A model generated the notes under the pieces. It was not told where the DNA came from, searched no databases, and saw nothing but the letters and a program-made list of their open reading frames with translations. This document shows positions 34,197 through 46,167 of a stretch of DNA of 64,000 nt, piece by piece. A program made the translations under genes and the position numbers. How positions within the stretch are numbered: the first letter of the stretch is position 1; each line of letters opens with the position of its first letter. Source of the stretch: Allodiplogaster sudhausi (taxonomy: Eukaryota > Nematoda > Chromadorea > Rhabditida > Diplogasteridae). The stretch spans positions 3,528,001 to 3,592,000 of the forward strand of contig CALZFC010000017.1 of NCBI GenBank assembly GCA_945643635.1, read 5' to 3'.

Positions 34197-36024
34197 CGGC
34201 TTTGAAACATAAAGTCAGGAAGGAAAAAAGTGCATTGACATATCTGGCCAAATCACCTGTCAGTTTGTGCACCTGCCAGGTGTTCTAATTCGTCAGCGAC
34301 CTTTCCTATTTCGACTCGTGCGAACTGCGATCAATAAGTTTAGTGCGTGTACTTACTTTATTCGGAGACAAAGACTGATATTTGCTGAGATTTCAATTCA
34401 AGTCTATGTCGCTAAGCGATGTATCTCATGGGCATGAGGGAAACAACGCAGATCATTATTATCGCACACTCTCAAGGTCTACGGAGTAGTGAGAAAAGGT
34501 GCGAAGAACATGATAATTTGTTCCAGAGAATGAGGGAAGCTGAGAAGGCAGGTGGCATGGCTAGGGGAAAAGTGTGGCAAGTGACGAGGCTCGCCTGCTA
34601 TTAACATCGTAAGTAGCAACAAAACATCGTTCCATTCAAATTAAATCATTGATCACAATCCGAGAACAAAAGTGCATGTTGCGCTAGTTTTTTTTTTTTT
34701 TTTTTAAAGGTTAGTTGACAGAACATTGACAATGCAAAGACGCTGCAACCGATATTGACGTGTCTATGGAGCAAGCTTAGAGCTTTCTCTTACTATTGCA
34801 TTGAATATTGCATGCATAGACATACTTTTCTTTCTACTGCTTTTCAATATTGACAAGGCATATCAAGAAATTGAAACGACATGAAAACATTAATTGGGCA
34901 ACACCAAATTTCCATTATTATTGTGATATAAAAACATTTATTTTTGTTTAAGAAATTATACACATGACTCTTCAAATTATACACACTTCAAAATTCCGCG
35001 GATGGCCATGCTAAGCTGTCGCTCGAGCATGCGAAAGTGAAAAGTCGCCGGATCCGCTGGCTCTTTGGCGACCACGGAGGAGTGTGCAGGCGTCACGGCT
35101 GCCGCACCCATAATGCCCAGTCGCCTTAGAGTACGTCTCAAAAGAATTTTCAATCAGTAAACGTAAATAATTTTTTAATTAATTTTACAATAATAATATT
35201 GTCAGAAAAATGTAAGATAAGAAATATGTAGAGTGCAACGTTCTTATCGAGATTAGAGTGGAGAAACCTATGACGACGAATAAAGAGACAAGCGCAGACT
35301 GCAGCGCGAGGAACTAAAATAAATGCATACATTTTCTTAACTCACTATTATGTCTTATTTTATTGAATAAGTGCACATGTACATATGCATCCTTTGTCCA
35401 CCTAGTAAGACATCGTTGTATATTTTTTTTTCCTTTTATACATTCTTGTGCATGAAGAGTTAACCATTCAAGGAATTTTGCCTTTTTCTAGTATTTTTTT
35501 GTCTCGGTTTATCCAGGATGGCCAATTATGTCATTTCGATTAAATGTGCAGACATGTATGTATGAAATCGGATTTGAAAAAAAAAATTAAAAAAAAGGAA
35601 AAAAAGAGGCGGCTTAGCCACCCATCCAAAGAAAGGATGCATGCGCTCGAGGCTGTAGAGATTTGTGATGTACAAGACGCCAAAGCAGCCGGCTGCAAGT
35701 TTGAAGCAAGCAGAGACAACAGTTACCGACAGCGCCGTCTTGGTCATTCGCGACATCTCGCTGATGGTGAGCTGAAAAGGACGATGAAGAAAGATGGACG
35801 AGAAGCAGACCATTTACCATGCATACATTACTCACGATTTTGCTCTCCCCGCCATTGCTGGAGATATTGATGATTTCCAGTGATCCTGAACGGTGTCAAT
35901 TCTTCACCGAGCATATGTCATGCCTATTTCTCTGCATGTAGTAAACAACTTTATATAGTAAATAGTAAATAACTTTAAATAATACAAGCATTTCTAACCA
36001 TAATGTACCAGGTAGATGGAAACC

Positions 36025-37954
36025 GGCAAATAGCAATATACACCCGTACACCCATACACCCACATACACCCATATACACCCAAGTAGTAGAATCCACCGC
36101 ACAAGTACCTTTACACCAACCTCATAATAATACACACCCAGCACCCAAATGTTTAGTATTATGCCAACCTTTGTAAACGCTTTTTCATAGAACCTACAGA
36201 CATCTACATCTACTTCTCGCGTGAGTGGACGAGTTTACACACAGAAATGGAAGCAATTTATCAAGCGTTATCATTTTAACTAGGATAACTAATATGAACC
36301 GCAAAAAAGGTACGATTTAGCATGGAACAAACACAGTTAACAACATGAGTAAGGAAAATAGAGAGATATCAACAATTCTATACCTTTTCACTTTTAGAAG
36401 TGGATAATTCCGAAAGATCTCCTTATCCACTCTCGATAGAATGGAGTAAGTGCCTTCTTCATCTTGAAAGAAAGCACAATGTCTTCCGCCTTGATGTGTG
36501 TGTGCCGGCCGACGACGCAGGAGAAGCGAGCATGCATCCATCTTCAACAAACAACTTACTTGTAAACTTTCAACTTATGAAGAAATGATTGCATATGATA
36601 AGTCCTTACCTGGTGCCAAGGCCGCTAGCCGTCTTTAGGAGGCATTTCTACAATGGCTTTCCTTACTATCCACCCAAACAAGGCATATGATAGAAAAAAC
36701 AAATGAACAGCGACACTTGCCACCGACGTAACAGTTCTCTTTGAGTTCGCAGCCGATCCACTACCCCCGCGACGACCTCTAGTCCCGGGCTTGGCATAGT
36801 CAAAAGAAGTGGATGTTGCCAGCTGGTAGTCATCCTTGTCGAGGCCCTTCAGGTAGTCGCAGAGTGCCTTCTTAAGTCGTCCATCAGGGTCAGCAGAGAG
36901 AATCACTGCAATTCTGAACATGAATGAAGTGAAAATTAAAGCTACAATAAATTGTTGGTTAACTAACACATTTGACTCTCTGAAGCACAGGAATTAATGG
37001 CGAATGAAAAGCGGTTTACGCTTACCGTCGCGTTAAACACCTAATCATTAAACTGTTGACACACACCCTTACCATTGAACTGATTCCATGGACCAGCCGA
37101 GTCATGTGACAGAGATTTCACTGATGACGCTGAAATAACTTTGACGAAATAATGAAATGCATCAACAGTGCGAGAGGGCGGTGGATATGACGGAGCAACA
37201 TTATTCAGAAATTTCGTATCCATTCTAAAATTAAACTGCTGAAGAAAAAAAGAATGCAAATGTTGTGTACCTTCTTCCTAAGTACCGAATGTAGTCTTTT
37301 CTTGCGATTTCCTTTCCTCTCAGGCAGACCTTACCGTCATCATCATGGAAAATAACGGTATCATCTATCCCCCCGTTAGAACCGCTGTCATCGCAAACCT
37401 CCTCGACACGCACACTAGCACTGAATCAAATATGAAATATATAAAACGCAGTAACACCATTCTCACTTACCAGTCATTTCCTGTTACTACCCATAAATCA
37501 TGAAAAGTGTCGCCGACAACCGTATCATCTGATTGCGAAAGCATCCTTGATCTGAATAGATATTCGCTTCAACTGGATGAGAAATGTAACCCTAAAATCA
37601 AATACTTGTCACACCTCACAGCTCGAGAAGGAGTGACAGGGAACTCATTAACTTCTTCCCTTGATGAGCCAGAAATGGAGAGCGCATCGTCTTCTGTTGC
37701 GGCATCCGCCACAGAGAACAACGGAGGATCAAATTCGGTGTCCTCCATCACCTATTAAAAAATGAATAATGAATTTAGAGAAAAAAATCACTTATTAACG
37801 CAACAGTTATTAACCCACTTATTAAGCTTAATAATACTAAACATTTGGGTGCTGGGTGTATATTATTATAAGGTTGGTGTAAAGGTACTTACTTGTTCGG
37901 TGGATTTTACTATTTGGGTGTATATGGGTGTATGGGTGTATATTTCTATTTGCC
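36025..37954. mobile_element. 1.9-kb TIR element with GGGTGTAT repeats, 9-bp TSD
   Basis: Flanked by ATGGAAACC at 36016-36024 and 37955-37963; G2 shows the uninterrupted site (GTAGCTGGAAACCGCAGCG near 44461). Ends are GGCAAATAG...CTATTTGCC and the inverted arms are about 150 bp, each holding three to four GGGTGTAT/GGGTGTATG units and a TTTGGGTGCTGGGTGTA block. A 9-bp duplication suits Mutator-like elements, including types with minisatellite-like termini. The 1.6-kb interior carries minus-strand open segments described separately. Confidence 0.88.
36300..37749 (-). CDS. Unrecognised multi-exon gene inside the 9-bp-TSD element
   Basis: Minus-strand open segments in order: 37749-37569 (acidic start MEDTEFDPPLFSV), about 37410-37262 (EEVCDDSGSN, VIFHDDDGKVCLRG), about 37215-37060 (FLNNVAPSYPPPSRT), about 36930-36640 (DPDGRLKKALCDYL, GTRGRRGGSG, then a hydrophobic segment VHLFFLSYALFGWIV) and about 36500-36390 (DEEGTYSILSRVDKE). 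Codon use and acidic composition differ from the flanking receptors. No catalytic motif of a transposase (DDE spacing) is visible. It may be a transposon-borne accessory gene, a captured host gene or a decayed transposase; exon joins are not proved. Confidence 0.35.
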
Positions 37955-39052
37955 ATGGAAACCGCAGCGACTACGTACTGAAAAAGAATACATCTTGGCG
38001 TATTTCCATTAACCACAGGTTGTTTGTTCTTCCTTAAAGGAGAGAGATACTCAACAGTAATCTATTTGAGCTTTCTTGACCACTGTAGTCTCTCTGAATC
38101 ACATGCTCCACTGCCATTGTGTCAGGCAGGAAAATATTATTTTTGACTCCTACATTGTCATTACGACGTTGATAACGAACCGCCATTACGAAGCCGATCG
38201 CTAAAGGCGTCGCGGTAAAACGCTTCGGAAGATGGCCGTAGCGTCGGAGAAAATATGACGCCGCAAAGCGATCGGCCAACAGCAGCAGCTCGCCTAGCGA
38301 TGCGACTCCGTAACCGAACTCATGTAGGAAATTGTAGAACACGCAACCTAGAACGGACGAGTTCATGAAGTGCGCACAGGCAATTGAATAACCTTTGTTG
38401 CAACCTAGATCGGACGGGTTTGGTGAGAAGACCCATTCTTCTTTGAAAATCCGTTTTCTCTAGCTGAGACGGGCTCAAGATTCGGAGTGAAGTGCCACAA
38501 AAACATAGGCCACGATACCCGGCTATCTCGAATTGGCGGGTGGCGAGCCCCACTGGGCATTCAAAGTGCTGAAGTAGACTGTCGCCTCGTCGACCGGGGC
38601 GGGAGGAGCGGTCTGCAAAACATGAAGAGAAATGTGCCATACGGTGGTAAATTTTCTCCTCTGCTTTATCCGCAACAATATATGTATACAATGTTGCTAC
38701 ATTGTACATATTGATGTGGAGATAGCCGAGGTGAGATAAATTGATGATCACTCTGTGCAAACAGAAGATGAGCGTCGCTTAGAGAGAGAGAAAGAGGTGG
38801 GGAGAGAGAGAAGCAGAGCGATTGAAAAAGAAATTAAGGCAGAAATATACATATATCGAGAAAAGCTTACGCGGAGTGGCTTCCGTTTCTGTATTCGCAG
38901 AATGCGGTAGAGTTCATTGAGAGCATGACGTCGTAATCTTTTGTCGACACACACGACTACTGGCACTTGAAGGGAGACGAAGGAGAAATTGTAGAACTGG
39001 GAGAGAAATTGCCGTTCTTTCGATTTCCTAATTCGTTGTATGAAATTCCAGT

Positions 39053-39121
<69 letters not shown>
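39053..39121. repeat. (TA)n microsatellite
   Basis: About 68 bp of uninterrupted TA dinucleotide in an intron of R2; R1 has only a few TA/TAC units at the same place. A separate (AAC)n-type tract lies at 39391-39430. Confidence 0.95.
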
Positions 39122-39123
<2 letters not shown>

Positions 39124-40380
39124 TTACTTTTTTTTAATCGGAAAAAGAAACCCCGAGGACACAAGGAACTCACCCTCATTAACACAAAGGCCGTGACGTC
39201 ACTACTCGACGGCCGCGTAGCGTCTTCCGCTTTGGTCGCGTTGAGATAGAGTTGTTGAAAGACGAAGGCTATCAAAAGCGTAATGACAACGAAGCAGCAC
39301 GAGATGACGATGACGCCACGCGAACGGCGATTCTCCGCGTTCTTGAGAAATTTTTTTTACTATAATGATAAATAAAAGGTTTCCTAATGAATCACAACAA
39401 CAACAACAACAACAACAATAACAATAACACGATATAAACAAAAACAATTATAAGAACAGCAAGAACAGCAATGACAATAACAAGAACAAGAGCAACAACC
39501 ATTGCAATAGAAACAAGCCTGATACTTGTCGCTGAGCGAATGCTCGAACGTGTAGTGCGTGCGGTTGAGGAAGCACACCAGCGTGCATGTCTTCAAGCAT
39601 TATAAATAAGTATGAGAAGTCCATGTTGTGAAAACTCACATGCTAGTATCTAAGAAGAAATTTGGATACTTTTGAAGAGAATGGAGGAAATAATGGAACT
39701 ACATGTAACGCAATTACGAACCATGATGGAGATGACCGCGAATATGATAAAGTGGAACGAAAGGGCTCTTCTGGAGGCGATGCCTAGGAATTTGGTCAAG
39801 CTATTCAATCTGGGAAGGAATCATAGAGTTTAATTGCAAAGTGTACTAGAGCAGTGAAGTTATGTAAATATGTGGTATAGCGGGAGAGGGAGTGAGAGTG
39901 AAAAAGAGGGTGAGAAAGAATGAGAGTGCATTCTTCTTAAACGCGTTTACATGAATCTTGCAATTTTCTCTATTTTAATCTTTTAATGTTCTCACATCCT
40001 AATGATGTATTGAATAAATAAATAAATAAGAGTGAGTGATAGAAAAACTGTGCGAGCGAGAAAGAGAGTGTGAAAAAGAATGTGCGTATTTAATAGAGAA
40101 AGAGAGCGTGAGAGATAAAGAAATTCTAAGAAAGAGATTGCGAGAGAGAAGAGAGCGAGAGAAAGAGTGAAAGAGTGAGTGATAGAGAGAGGGAATGAGA
40201 GAGCAAGCTACCAGTTATGGCAAAAGCCTCTAGAAGGGCTCCGGTTCCCCATGCGACGGCAGCGAGAGCCACGCCGTAATATGGCAGGTGCGCTCGTTCG
40301 TAGCGGCTGAGAAAAAGATTCGCCGCCAGCCGCTCAACATCCAGAAGAAGGACGCTGAAAGCGTTCTCATTTCCTTACGA

Positions 40381-41159
40381 GGGAATGGTCTCGGCTTCCC
40401 CCGAGGTTATGAGATGAGCTATATACCATTCGAAAGCTCTTGCCGAGTAGATAACGAATATCATAATAAAAATTTCCGAACGAATTTTATTTATCGATCG
40501 GATTTTCGAAAAATGGTGGCGTGGAGGAGTTGACGATTTCGCCTCTAATTCTTAAATCAGGCGTTTTCAGCCGCAAAAGTTGAGGAATCGAACGGGGTTT
40601 TTTTATACGGATTGCAACCGAGTTGTTCTTGCATAGCAAACAAGATTCAGGTGAAAAAAATGTATCAGGAGCTGTTTATGGCAATAACATGAACTTTTTG
40701 GCACGATGAACGTTTTTGAAAAAATGAACATTTTACAGCGAAATATAATATGCCAATTATTATTTATCTAGTTGAAAACGACTTGCACATGAGGAATTAG
40801 TGGCTTAAAACTCAAAAATCGGCATAAAAAAAGTTGCTTTGGCTCCATACAAAACAGAGAATTTATCACCAAAGGGTCCCCCTTTGGTGAAAATTGGACA
40901 AAAAATGTTTTCCTCCAAAAATGGTCAGAAAATGTATTAATACGCTTTAGATGGCCAACTTACAAGTATAAATCAGTCTTAGAGTCGAGAAAGTTAGCAA
41001 ATGTCGTGAAAATGTTAATTTTAGCGGGTTTTCCGAGAATATCAGGAAAACAGAATCCGTTCGGAAATTTTTATTCTGATATTCGTTATCTACTCGACGA
41101 GAGCTTTCTAATGGTATATAGCTCATCTCATAACCTCGGGGGAAGCCGAGACCATTCCC
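40381..41159. mobile_element. 779-bp TIR element (MITE) in R2
   Basis: Ends GGGAATGGTCTCGGC...GCCGAGACCATTCCC with inverted arms of at least 120 bp (including GAGGTTATGAGATGAGC and the ATATCGTTATC region). R1 lacks it at the matching position (near 32990). The flanks CTTACGAG and CTTGTTAG could be a decayed 8-bp duplication. There is no coding capacity. Confidence 0.75.
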
Positions 41160-42951
41160 TTGTTAGATACATGTAAGCTGGCCGCGGGCAGAAAGGGGCC
41201 ATGCGACATTGTTTTAATATGTCTAGATAATATTGTCTGAAGAGCAGTTGTCGAGCTTGACAAAACTCCTCAGGAAAATTGTCAGCAAATTAACGACAAA
41301 TTGTTGAAATTGTCTAGACTATCTTCTCTGTGTGTGTGGAAATGTAAATATTTGATGTTCAAAGATTTTTTTTGAGTACATAATTCGATGATGATACATT
41401 TTGATATACCATTAATAGATAAAAAATATTTCCGATCTCAAACTCACTCGCCAAGGCGACAATACGAACCGCCGCTGCCTCTGTTGAGAACAAAAAGCAG
41501 AAAAGATAACAATGAACATAATAATTGGGATTTCATGAGGTGATATCTTGACATATGCAAATCTTTCGCCGCATAGAGGAACCGTACCCTGATTGCACCG
41601 TATTTTCCGCGCATTTCCACTAGGTTAAGTCGCCCTCACCTTCAACGCCTGCCATCTGCACAGCTATGGCTGCGCAGCGAACAACGGCGTGCACGACGAG
41701 TGTGGAAGCCTCGCAACAGTAGACGGCTGCAAAGTTGACGTGAAAGGCACGCGAACGATGGAGAAGGCGAATGAACCAAAGCGACCAGCCGATCGATATC
41801 TACATATATGTATTTACATGCGGATATGTGAGATTAATAAAGTCACCATTTACAAAATGGAAACATGTAGATTTCTTGGAAGATAAAAATTGACAGAAAA
41901 AAATCAGTAAAAGAAGAAACCATTAACGAAGAGACTTCTAAAAGCACCAAGAATACACCGCATGCGCTTCCAATATGGAATCCTTAAAAAAGATGTTTAA
42001 CATACAAATTTAGCAAACGTCTTCAAAAAGCTCAGTTTTAATCACTTTTTTGACTTAAAAAATACATATGATGCTCAACAAACTAACCGTATGCACCGTA
42101 AAATGAGCTCATAAATAGACGATCAAATAGGCGAGGATCGATTTAATCCTTGATTTTGCTTTAGATCTACATATATTACATCTACTTTGAACCATATCAA
42201 AGTCACGAATAAATTGCGTTGACATACTTATGTATGAACCTGGCCAAATCACCTGTCAACTATTGCATCTGCCAAGTGTTCTTATTCGTCAGCGACCTTT
42301 CCTATTTCGACTCGTTCGAACTGCAATCAATAATTAAAGCGGGTGCTTATTATTCGGAGACAAAGACTGAAATTTGCTGACATTCGAATTCAAGACTATG
42401 TCGCTAAGCGATGTTTCTCAAGGGCATGAGGGAAACAACACAGATCATGATCATCACACACTCTCAAGGTTCACGGAGTAGTGAGAAAAGGTGCGAACAT
42501 GATAATGCGTTCCAGAGAATGAAGGAAGCTGAGAAAGCAGGTGAAATGGCCAAAGGAAAAGTGTAGCAAGTGACGAGGCTCGCCTGCTCCTAACATCGTA
42601 AGTAGCAACAAAACATCGTTCCATTCAAATTAAATCATCGATCGCAATCCGAGAACAAAAGTGCATGTTGCACATAATGTTTTTTTATTTAAAAAAAAAG
42701 TAAGTTGACAGAACAATGACAATGCTAATACGCTGCAACCGATGATGGAAGACTCAATGGAGATTGCATACAAGAACATACTCTTCTTTCTACTTCTTTT
42801 CAATACTGACGCGGCATATCAAGAAATTGAAACATGAAAACATTAAGTGTGCAGCACCAAATTTCAATTATTATAGTGAAATAATAAAATTTATTTTGTT
42901 TAAAAAATTGTACATATGACTTGTGTAATTTAAGCTGGGTTTCTTTTTTAT

Positions 42952-45278
42952 TTATCTCTTTAGAATTCCATTAATATCCATGCTTAGCTGTCGATCGAGC
43001 ATTCGAAAGTGGAAAGTCCCCGGATCCGCTGGCTCCTTGGCGACCACGGCGGAGTGTGCGGGCGTCACGGCTGCCGCACCGATGATGCCCAGTCGCCTTA
43101 GAGTACGCCTTAGGCGAGCCAGCATTCGTCTCAAAAGGATTATCATTCAATTAACATAATAATAGTGATTAATTTTTATATTTATTGTGATGCAAGAAAC
43201 GAAATATGTGAAGATCAATTGCAATCTAATGTCCTTATCGAGATAAGAGGGTGTGCAAACTTGTGACGACGAATAAAGAGGCAAGCGCATACGGAGGCGC
43301 AGCATGCGAGGAACTAAAATAAATGCACACAATTCTTCTTAATTCACTATTTTGTTTTCTTATTGAATAAGTTCATATGTACATACATATGGCTTACTAC
43401 GTTTTCAAAATATGCTACATGCATATACATATATGTATGTACATACATACATATGCATGTAGCATCCTTTGAAAACGTAGTAAGACATCGTTGTATAACT
43501 TCTTTTTTTAATGCCTTTGTGCATGAAGAGTTAACCATTCAAGTAATTTAGCTTTTATTCTACTTATCTTCTAGACGATTACAAAGTTTTCAAATCTATT
43601 TGTCTCGGTTTATCCTGGATGGCCTATTTCGTCACCACGATGAAATGGTGCTGACACATACAAACTACATATGCTTGAAAACGGATTTGAAAAATATAAT
43701 AAACAATAAAAAAAGAGATAGCTTAGTCACCCATGCATAGAAGGGATACATGCGCTCGAGGCTGAAGACGTTTGTGATGTACAAGACACCAAAGCAGCCG
43801 GCGGCAAGTTTGAAGCAAGCAGAGACAACGGTTACCGACAGTACGGTCTTGGTCATCTGCGAAATCTCGCTAAGCTGAAAAGGACGATGAAGAAAGATGG
43901 ACGAGAAGAAGGCCATTACGATATTGCTGACATTTTGAGCATGAGCAATCAACTAACTCCACAATTGTCTCACAGTGAAAACAATAAGCTAATGAGTCCC
44001 TTTTAACCTCATAACGTAAGTCCAATCCGACAAGCCCGATCGTCTGCTTGTATTGTACTTTGTTGAAGCGAACGACGAAAATATTCAGCTGAACATTATT
44101 GTCCAGCACAAACCAAGAATTTTTTTAAATTCTCTTTGTAAGGAATCCACCTAGTTCTTCTCTTGTTTGTTCACCTATCACTCGGTATCAAAATTTTACT
44201 ATTGTAAAACGAGTATTACATTGCTGTGCTCCACAGTATAAAGTGGGTGAGTGATTAAAGAGTAGACTAACCACAAACAAGCATGTCTCCATCGAATAGT
44301 AGAAACAAAGACCCATCATTTCCAGTGATTCTGAACGATGTCAATTCTTCACCGAGCATATGTCATACCTATTTCTCTGTATGTAGTAAACAACTTTATA
44401 CAGTAAATAGTAAACAACTTAAATAATATGTGCATGCGTTTCTAACCGTAATGTACAAAGTAGCTGGAAACCGCAGCGACTAAGTACTGAAAAAAAGAAT
44501 AAATTTTAGCGTGTTTCCACTAACCACAGGTTGTTTTTCTCAATTATACTCAAGCGTAATCTATTTGAACTTTCTTGACCACTGTCTCAAGAAAAAGGCG
44601 CGACTTCAAGACTATTTTTGGCTCCTACATTGTCATTACGACGTTGATAACGAACCGCCATTACGAAGCCGATCGCTAAAGGCGTCGCGGTAAAACGCTT
44701 CGGAAGATGGCCGTAGCGTCGGAGAAAATATGACGCTGCAAAGCGATCGGCAAGCAACAGCAGCTCGCTTAGCGATGCGACTCCATAGCCGAACTCGTGC
44801 AGAAAATTGTAGAATACGCAACCTAGAACGGACAGGTTTATGACGCGCACCAACACAAGCAAAATCCTTTGCTGCAACCGGATTTGGTGAGCAACTAACA
44901 AGGCTCATGCAGTCCGCGTTGCAAGCACGGTGGTCCGGTCTTCATCAGCACGATCGTTTGCGCCGCGTAGGAAAGAACGACTATCGACCAGCCGATGAGC
45001 CACGAGAAGAGCAGCACTCTTTACAAGAAACTCTTTGCTGTTGCCAATAGTACGTTCAATTCTGCTTAGTAGATGAATCAAGGAACATTTTCTGCTCATT
45101 TCAGTTGATTAAGACGTAAATAGAAAAAGGCAAGATATTTTCTAGTTTCCTACCTGCAATTTGTATGAAGTGCAGTGCTTTTGACGAGGGAGACCGCGAG
45201 CGCTGCAAGGCAAGCGACGGCCACGGCCGACAGGCACAATGTCAATACGTTCTCGACGATCGCGCACTCCAAGTACAT
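42952..45278 (-). CDS. Receptor G2: serpentine receptor, probably decaying
   Basis: Exons: 45278-45154 (TM1, MYLECAIVENVLT to HTNC), about 45032-44900 (TM2, VLLFSWLIGWSIVVL), about 44845-44640 (TM3-TM4, YNFLHEFGYG, ADRFAASYFLRRYG), about 44095-44010 (loop, GLDLRYEVKR), about 43880-43735 (TM6), about 43318-43240 (TM7) and about 43130-42952 (tail RTLRRLGIIGAAA, stop TAA). Phases of exon 1 to exon 2 join as HTNC-R-VLLF. The RYE-type loop and HTN motif fit Sra-superfamily chemoreceptors. Trouble: relative to G1, the TM7 exon has 7-nt and 2-nt length changes that put its middle in another frame (charged, not hydrophobic), and the donor GT after it reads AT. The upstream part is the most complete of the G copies. 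Confidence 0.55.
43391..43488. repeat. 98-nt inverted repeat downstream of G2 TM6
   Basis: CTTACTACGTTTTCAAA at the left pairs with TTTGAAAACGTAGTAAG at the right, with further pairing through ATGCTACATGCATAT. The G1 intron has only the right half, diverged. Confidence 0.8.
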
Positions 45279-46167
45279 GGCGTAGAAGGATCAAAAAGGG
45301 ATACGATTTGTGTTCAGGTTACAATAGCTGAAATCTCCGCGTTGAGTTCGCGCTCTTTTAAAGAAATATAACCCGAAAGAACATGAATTCCTTAAATAAT
45401 TGCAGATGGAAGACAAAAGATTAATTAGATAGTATTGATATTATAAAGCGAAATCATTGTTTTATACAAGCCGAAAGATAAGCACATGGAACCGTAGATT
45501 CTTCATCAGTGGAACGTCATGTGACACCCAGCATCAGGATATTGTTTAGAACAAAAGTAATGTGTCAGCGCAGCCAGAAGGCATCACTTCTTACGAATAA
45601 GATAAACATTTTCTTTTCGCATTCCCCTCCTCTTAACTGGATGTTGTTGGCGGAAACGAGCAGATGTAAAAGATCTTATACATCCTCAGAAATCTTAGAG
45701 TAGTGAAACAAACATTATTATTTCTTTATTCAACGCTTGAAATGGTTGAGTTGTTGGTCGAGCATGAAAACTGCTCAGAGTCCGTAGAGTAAACCCCAGA
45801 CGTGCCAGCATTCGCCTTTCGATCAAGCCATTTCTATGCATTATAAGAAAATACGACTCCATACTAGAATTTGTGTTTTTACACCTTGTCAGTTGAATGA
45901 ATTTACATACTTATACTACATACATACATAAATATAACCATATATTTATTTATGGATTGAATACTCCTGTAAAATGCACAATTCCTTCAAACGTACCGTA
46001 AATGTATTATTATCGTTATTTCCGTTTCAGAATTTTTTTGTGTGAAAGAGACTTGTGTCGACGTTTGCCAGCACAAACTGCGGAGAAACTAAAAAAAAAT
46101 TTTATTTAGAAAGAAAAAAAATAAAATGAATGTTTTTCCTCAACTACTGATAGAGACCTGCGGCGGC
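45279..46167. other. Intergenic with receptor-tail remnant
   Basis: About 45845-45735 on the minus strand resembles the C-terminal exon of the G receptors (MLARLGFTLRTL, then a Met-Leu-Asp-Gln segment) but with stops and shifts; it is a relic. The rest shows nothing supported. Confidence 0.45.

Larger units (their letters stand above)
34972..38430 (-). pseudogene. Receptor G1: 5'-truncated serpentine receptor
   Basis: Exons seen: about 38370-38150 (TM3-TM4, VFYNFLHEFGYG, ADRFAASYFLRRYG), about 35790-35625 (TM6, TKTALSVTVVSACF), about 35318-35240 (TM7, FLALQSALVSLFVV) and about 35135-34972 (C-terminal tail, TLRRLGIMGAA...FHFRML, stop TGA). The TM1 and TM2 exons present in G2 are missing; homology to G2 ends at about 38430, next to the end of R2, consistent with unequal recombination. 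The TM7 exon keeps a GT donor. A 1.9-kb transposon occupies the intron between the TM4 and TM6 exons. Without TM1-TM2 it is probably non-functional. Confidence 0.6.
38523..42160 (-). pseudogene. Receptor R2: degraded paralogue of R1
   Basis: Exons match R1: about 42160-42090 (RLFDRLFMSSFYGAY), about 41795-41640 (FHVNFAAVYCCEAS), about 41485-41450, about 40365-40212 (VLLLDVERLAANLFLSRYER), about 39790-39715, 39595-39520 (SLSDKYQ), about 39345-39175 (TM6), about 39010-38880 (TM7 region) and 38620-38523 (YFSTLNAQWG, stop). Lesions: the first exon has an in-frame TAA just upstream and lacks the ATG-containing stretch of R1; exon 3 has a 44-bp deletion relative to R1, which shifts the frame. A 779-bp TIR element lies in the following intron and a (TA)n tract in the TM6-TM7 intron. 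The remaining exons are open and 85-90% like R1 by eye. Confidence 0.65.

Noticed and set aside
34990..35140. N-terminal exon of receptor R1
   Set aside because: The segment ends in a stop codon and its phase fits the end of the G1 TM7 exon, so it is the C-terminal tail of G1; the same arrangement is seen in G2.
36040..36110. Telomere repeats
   Set aside because: GGGTGTAT units occur only a few times as inverted pairs at the ends of an element with a 9-bp duplication, so they are transposon termini and not a chromosome end.
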